Part shown: positions 41,472-44,965 of the stretch, in pieces
Layout of the letters: every line of letters starts with the position of its first letter
Position numbering within the stretch: the stretch's first letter is position 1
NCBI GenBank assembly: GCA_002385745.1
Contig: DGEC01000073.1
Location: 1-44,965, forward strand
DNA from: Firmicutes bacterium UBA3936
GTDB taxonomy: Bacteria > Bacillota > Dethiobacteria > Dethiobacterales > Dethiobacteraceae
DNA: 44,965 bases
Reading direction: 5' to 3'
The notes under the pieces: model-generated
Database searches by the model: none
What the model saw: the letters and a program-made list of their open reading frames with translations, nothing else
What the model was told of the DNA's origin: nothing
Translations under genes and position numbers: made by a program

Positions 41472-41750
41472 TTGAAAATGGCGCAAATCGAAGCTTTCTA
41501 CAATGTCATTCAATCCGGCAGTATATCCCAGGCTGCCCGCAGGGGACATCTCACACAACCGGCTGTAAGCATGCAGGTACGTGATTTGGAAGAGCGTCTC
41601 AAGTTGCGTTTGTTGGAAAGGAGTAACAAAGGCGTCAAGCCTACCCCTGCCGGAAAAATTGTATATGAATATTGCTGCAAAATTATTGATTTAAAGCAAA
41701 GTCTAAAGGAAGAGCTGGAAAAACTGCAGCAACATGACTGTCAGGGATAA
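41472..41750 (+). CDS. Stand-alone LysR-type helix-turn-helix protein
   Basis: Only 92 residues: a complete LysR N-terminal winged helix (A-F-Y-N-V-I-Q-S-G-S-I-S-Q-A-A-R..L-T-Q-P-A-V-S-M-Q-V-R-D-L-E) and the linker helix (P-T-P-A-G-K-I-V-Y-E-Y), then a stop where the ~200-residue effector domain should begin. It has its own strong terminator, so it is not obviously a random truncation. It lies upstream of the tungsten/molybdenum enzyme gene aor and could regulate it, as ModE-like DNA-binding domains do. TTG at 41472 follows AGGGGG by 8 nt; ATG at 41478 is the alternative. Confidence 0.8.
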   Translation: MKMAQIEAFYNVIQSGSISQAARRGHLTQPAVSMQVRDLEERLKLRLLERSNKGVKPTPAGKIVYEYCCKIIDLKQSLKEELEKLQQHDCQG

Positions 41751-41758
41751 CCCCGTGT

Positions 41759-41783
41759 AAAAAGCCACAAAGGCTTTTTTTTT
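41759..41783 (+). terminator. Rho-independent terminator after the LysR-like gene
   Basis: AAAAAGCC (41759-41766) pairs with GGCTTTTT (41772-41779) over ACAAA and is followed by further Ts (nine in all). It separates the LysR-like gene from aor. Confidence 0.88.
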
Positions 41784-41946
41784 ATGGGTAAAACACTTAA
41801 TGGTGTGCGGTAAAGGAAAGAATTCCGGCCACTGCGGCAAACCGGCAATTGCAGTTATCAGATGTTTGTGGAAAAGCAGGGAGTTGCGGCGAAACGGCGA
41901 AAGTATATATCTTAAATATAAAAAACAGCGATAGGAGGCTGGATGA

Positions 41947-43803
41947 ATGCTGCCTGGATATGCCGGAAAGTTACTTTTTGTAGATTTGACAAACAACAGC
42001 ATTGTAGAAGAAAATCTGTCGGAAGAATTGGCAAGAAACTTTATCGGAGGTTATGGAATCGGCGCCAAGATACTGTATGACATGATGCCGCCCGGGGCCG
42101 ACCCGCTGGGTCCTGAGAACATCATCGGGTTTACCACGGGCCCTTGTACCGGGACAAAGGCATTTTTCGGTTCTCGCTATACACTGGTTCATAAATCGCC
42201 TGTTACCGGCGGCTGGAATGATGCCAATTCAGGGGGTTTTTTCGGACCGGAACTGAAAAAAGCCGGCTATGATGCCGTTTTTGTTCGCGGCCGGGCTCCG
42301 AAACCCGTGTATCTTTATATTCATGACGGGAAAGCGGAAATCAGGGATGCCTCGCACCTCTGGGGGAAGGACACTAAAGAAACCTGGGCCGAATTGCAGG
42401 CGGAACTGCAATTGCCGGGACTGCGGGTGGCGGCAATAGGACCGGCGGGAGAAAAAATGTCCTTGCTTGCCTGTCCCATTAATGACGGCCACCGGGCACC
42501 GGGCCGGGGAGGAGGCGGTGCCGTCATGGGGTCGAAGAACTTAAAGGCTGTTGCCGTTTACGGGACGGGCAAGATCAGTGTGGCAGATCCGGATAAGATA
42601 AGGGAAATAAACAGGCAAATTGCGGCCAATATCAAAAACAACCCGGGAGCACAGGCTTTCAGCACAATGGGAACGGGCTCTTCAACGGCAGCATCAGCTT
42701 TAAGCGGAGATTCGCCGGTAAAAAACTGGAGCGGGGTAGGTATAACTGATATCGGAGCCGAAAATGCGGAAAAATTGAGTGCGGCGAGCCTGGACAAATA
42801 CAAAGTCAGAAAATATTCCTGCTTCAACTGCCCCCTGGGCTGCGGGGCAATATATAGGGATGTAAAGGGACGCTGGCCGCTTGAGGAAACTGAACGCCCC
42901 GAATACGAAACGTCCAGTGCTTTCGGCTCACTCTTGCTCAACACTGATGCCGATGTGGTCTTAAAATGCAATGATCTCTGCAACCGCTACGGACTTGACA
43001 CCATCTCAACCGGCGGAACCGTGGCCTGGGCCATGGAATGCTACAACCGAGGAATACTTACGCGGGCTGAACTGGACGGAATCGATTTAACCTGGGGAAA
43101 CGGCGAGGCAATAGTTGCTTTGACGCAAAAAATTGCCGATCAGGAAGGCTGCGGGGCGATTCTGGCCCATGGTTCGGCCTATGCCGCCGAAAAATACGGT
43201 AAAGGCAAAGAATACCTGCAAACTGCAAGCGGCATTGAACTTCCTATGCATGATCCCAGGCTGGCCCCCGGATTTGCCCGGACCTATCAATATGACCCAA
43301 CCCCGGGGAGGCATGTTAAGGGAAGCCTGGGGCTGATGCAGGCATTCGGGGCTATTCCGGACAAATACAATTACAGCAACACCGGCCCAATGGATGTGAG
43401 GGCAACGGCTGCGCAAGAAGTAGAAAACTGTGCCGGTCTTTGCACCTTCATATCAATGTGCGGCATTATGGATATAAAAGAACAATTTCTGACAGCCGTC
43501 ACGGGACGTACCTTTACCCAGGAAGATACGTACCGGACAGGGCTGCGAATCCTAAACATGCGCCACGCTTTTAATCTGAGAGAAGGTTTAAGGCCTGCGG
43601 ACTTTACTATTTCTCCCCGGGTCGTAGGGAAACCCCCGCTTGCGGACGGTCCCTTAAAAGGTGTTGAGATTGACACAAGACAGCTGGCAATAAACTTTTT
43701 TACCCATGCCGGCTGGGACATGGAAACAGGAAAGCCTTCCCTGGAATCCCTGCAGCAGCTGGGCGGGCTGGAAAAGGTGATCGCCGATCTTTACACCGTC
43801 TAG
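41947..43803 (+). CDS. aor: Aldehyde:ferredoxin oxidoreductase (tungstopterin enzyme)
   Basis: Oxidises aldehydes to acids with ferredoxin, or reduces acids to aldehydes; 618 residues, normal length. It opens with G-Y-A-G-K-L-L-F-V-D-L-T; the tungstopterin-binding blocks include G-x-F-G-P-E-L-K-x-A-G-Y-D and A-P-G-R-G-G. The 4Fe-4S ligands are C292-x2-C295-x3-C299 and C499 in N-C-A-G-L-C. AGGAGG is just upstream of the ATG. It is followed by a MoaD-like gene, a common pairing. The acyl-CoA synthetase encoded at 24.6 kb could use acids or acyl-CoAs from the same pathway; that link is inference. Confidence 0.96.
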   Translation: MLPGYAGKLLFVDLTNNSIVEENLSEELARNFIGGYGIGAKILYDMMPPGADPLGPENIIGFTTGPCTGTKAFFGSRYTLVHKSPVTGGWNDANSGGFFGPELKKAGYDAVFVRGRAPKPVYLYIHDGKAEIRDASHLWGKDTKETWAELQAELQLPGLRVAAIGPAGEKMSLLACPINDGHRAPGRGGGGAVMGSKNLKAVAVYGTGKISVADPDKIREINRQIAANIKNNPGAQAFSTMGTGSSTAASALSGDSPVKNWSGVGITDIGAENAEKLSAASLDKYKVRKYSCFNCPLGCGAIYRDVKGRWPLEETERPEYETSSAFGSLLLNTDADVVLKCNDLCNRYGLDTISTGGTVAWAMECYNRGILTRAELDGIDLTWGNGEAIVALTQKIADQEGCGAILAHGSAYAAEKYGKGKEYLQTASGIELPMHDPRLAPGFARTYQYDPTPGRHVKGSLGLMQAFGAIPDKYNYSNTGPMDVRATAAQEVENCAGLCTFISMCGIMDIKEQFLTAVTGRTFTQEDTYRTGLRILNMRHAFNLREGLRPADFTISPRVVGKPPLADGPLKGVEIDTRQLAINFFTHAGWDMETGKPSLESLQQLGGLEKVIADLYTV

Positions 43804-43863
43804 GAGTATTCTCTTCTGCAGAAAAAAAGTGCCGCACAGCCGCCCCGGACAAGAGGTGAAAGA

Positions 43864-44109
43864 ATGAAGGTAAAGATAAAAATGCTGGGACTGGCGGCAG
43901 CCTACCTCAAAGAACGGGAATTTGTTGAGCTTCCTCAAGGTATTACGGTGGAGGAAATGCTGTCCCGGCTTGTGAAAAACGGGGAAAGAAGAGATTTGAG
44001 TTTGCTCAAAGCAGCAACCTTTTTCGTTAACCAAGAACCTGCCGGCCGGGATACAGTGCTGCATGACGGTGATGAAGTCATTATAATCCTGCACATGGCC
44101 GGTGGATAG
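43864..44109 (+). CDS. MoaD/ThiS-family sulfur-carrier protein
   Basis: An 81-residue beta-grasp protein ending in A-G-G, the di-glycine tail that is adenylated and thiocarboxylated. The pattern V-K-I-K-M-L-G-L-A..L-P-Q-G-I-T-V-E-E-M and D-G-D-E-V-I-I-I matches MoaD. Directly behind aor it most likely provides sulfur for that enzyme's pterin cofactor. AAGAGGTG is close to the ATG. Confidence 0.9.
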   Translation: MKVKIKMLGLAAAYLKEREFVELPQGITVEEMLSRLVKNGERRDLSLLKAATFFVNQEPAGRDTVLHDGDEVIIILHMAGG

Positions 44110-44144
44110 GAAGAAGGAGGTGCAAGAGCCGGGAGGCTTAAAAA

Positions 44145-44876
44145 ATGAGAATTGCCGAAGGTGTGGAAATGCTGGAATTGGCTGAGGAGGGCGCAGCAGA
44201 AGGGCATGCTTTTTGTGCCGCTCTGATTTGGGATGAAAAAGATGCAGTTTTAGTGGATACAGGTGTACCGGGAATGCTGCCGGTGCTAAAAAAGGCCCTG
44301 GAAAAGGCCGGAGTGCCTTTTCCCATGATAAACAGGGTGTTCATTACCCACCACGATTTTGATCATCTGGGGGGACTGCCCGAGATCCTGGAAACTGCGG
44401 AAAAAAAGGTAGAAGTACTGGCCCATGAGGCCGAGAAGCCATATATAGAAGGCAAGAAAAATCTGCTTGTGAAGTTGGAAAAAGTGACTAAAATGCTTCC
44501 GGCCGCTGAAAGGGAAAAAGAGATAAACACATACCTCAGCCGGCAGACCGTCACGGTGGACACTGTCGTTGCCGACGGACAGGAATTGCCTTACTGCGGC
44601 GGAATCACGGCAATACACACTCCCGGCCATACCCCGGGTCATCTTTGTCTTTATGTAAAAAAGGCAAAAACCCTGATTGCCGGCGACAGCACTGTTGCAC
44701 AGGACGGCCGTCTTGCCGGCCCCATTGATCTTTTTACGGTAGATATGCAGGAAGCCTACAAATCCCTTGCTAAGCTCGCTGAATATGACATTGAAAATGT
44801 AATTTGCTACCATGGCGGCCTGGTGCGGGGAAATATTAAGGAACAGATAATGGAACTGGTCAAAAGGACAAAATAA
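44145..44876 (+). CDS. Metallo-beta-lactamase-fold hydrolase
   Basis: A 243-residue MBL-fold protein. The metal motif T-H-H-D-F-D-H-L-G-G, then H-T-P-G-H-T-P-G-H and A-G-D-S, give a binuclear zinc or iron site. The lactonase/glyoxalase-II-like branch is likely; the substrate is unknown. It is 35 bp after moaD in the same direction, so it may be part of the aor transcript. GGGAGG precedes the ATG. Confidence 0.9.
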   Translation: MRIAEGVEMLELAEEGAAEGHAFCAALIWDEKDAVLVDTGVPGMLPVLKKALEKAGVPFPMINRVFITHHDFDHLGGLPEILETAEKKVEVLAHEAEKPYIEGKKNLLVKLEKVTKMLPAAEREKEINTYLSRQTVTVDTVVADGQELPYCGGITAIHTPGHTPGHLCLYVKKAKTLIAGDSTVAQDGRLAGPIDLFTVDMQEAYKSLAKLAEYDIENVICYHGGLVRGNIKEQIMELVKRTK

Positions 44877-44907
44877 TACTCCTTTTGTTAAGCACGAGCA
44901 GCAAAAA

Positions 44908-44936
44908 CTGCCCCCTGCTGTGAAAACAGGAGGCAG
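44908..44936. terminator. Hairpin after the MBL gene, likely terminator for convergent genes
   Basis: CTGCC-C-CCTG (44908-44917) pairs with CAGG-A-GGCAG (44927-44936) with one mismatch. The T-run is on the minus strand (A5 at 44903-44907), which suggests a minus-strand gene beyond the window that ends here. Confidence 0.5.
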
Positions 44937-44965
44937 CTCAATAGTTAGTGTAAAATTACTTTAGG

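Noticed and set aside
41784..41946. Molybdenum/tungsten cofactor riboswitch before aor
   Set aside because: Small hairpins can be drawn, but I could not match the known motif.
1..44965. CRISPR arrays, insertion sequences, prophage or integron signs
   Set aside because: No spaced direct repeats, transposase or integrase motifs, or terminal inverted repeats were seen on either strand.

Overview
The window looks like part of a spore-forming anaerobic Firmicute (class Clostridia, Peptococcaceae-like in flavour), G+C roughly half by eye. Signs of sporulation are a divergent alpha/beta-type SASP and a YhcN/YlaJ-type lipoprotein. Signs of anaerobic ferredoxin-linked metabolism are an aldehyde:ferredoxin oxidoreductase with a MoaD-like partner and an ADP-forming acyl-CoA synthetase. 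Shine-Dalgarno sites are strong and TTG/GTG starts are common. The first bases match a Nextera transposon end, so position 1 is probably a contig end with residual adapter. I see no insertion sequence, prophage or CRISPR array.

Left part: a TPR protein leads a tight plus-strand run (130-6234) of five S-adenosylmethionine by-product genes: SAH/SIH hydrolase, MTA/MTI phosphorylase, MtnA isomerase, class II aldolase and MTA/SAH deaminase. Together they can turn the dead-end nucleosides of SAM chemistry into purine, homocysteine, DHAP and a small aldehyde (a DHAP shunt). Residues in the phosphorylase and hydrolase suggest deaminated (6-oxopurine) substrates. Next come a minus-strand spore lipoprotein; a plus-strand run surE-ypmA-deoC-hypothetical-zinc ribbon-PNPOx-like, in which deoC lacks a normal start codon; a rhomboid-like membrane protein without catalytic residues; and tRNA-Trp with its own promoter.

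Middle part: proC-proB-murE-like (plus) faces a minus-strand group: a Cys-rich miniprotein, an amidohydrolase, an unassigned ATP-grasp enzyme overlapping a small acidic protein gene, and ThiD with a diverged ThiN-like tail. An HD-GYP phosphodiesterase, psuG, an ABC exporter, SASP and endonuclease IV follow. Then, on the minus strand, come the acyl-CoA synthetase, a YchF paralogue and a trypsin-like protease whose two halves are in swapped (circularly permuted) order.

Right part: a polytopic membrane protein, an isopropylmalate dehydrogenase-type enzyme, the addB-addA recombination nuclease operon, a short-form alpha-glucan phosphorylase, a putative DNA-binding protein behind a palindrome, a LysR-type helix-turn-helix lacking its effector domain, and an AOR-MoaD-metallo-beta-lactamase run. 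Most convergent gene pairs are separated by clear bidirectional hairpin terminators.

Most exciting candidates: the permuted protease (28088-29284), the coherent 6-oxopurine SAM by-product salvage operon (1199-6234), the deoC gene with an apparent AUC start (7882), and the ATP-grasp/acidic small protein pair (16447-17651).
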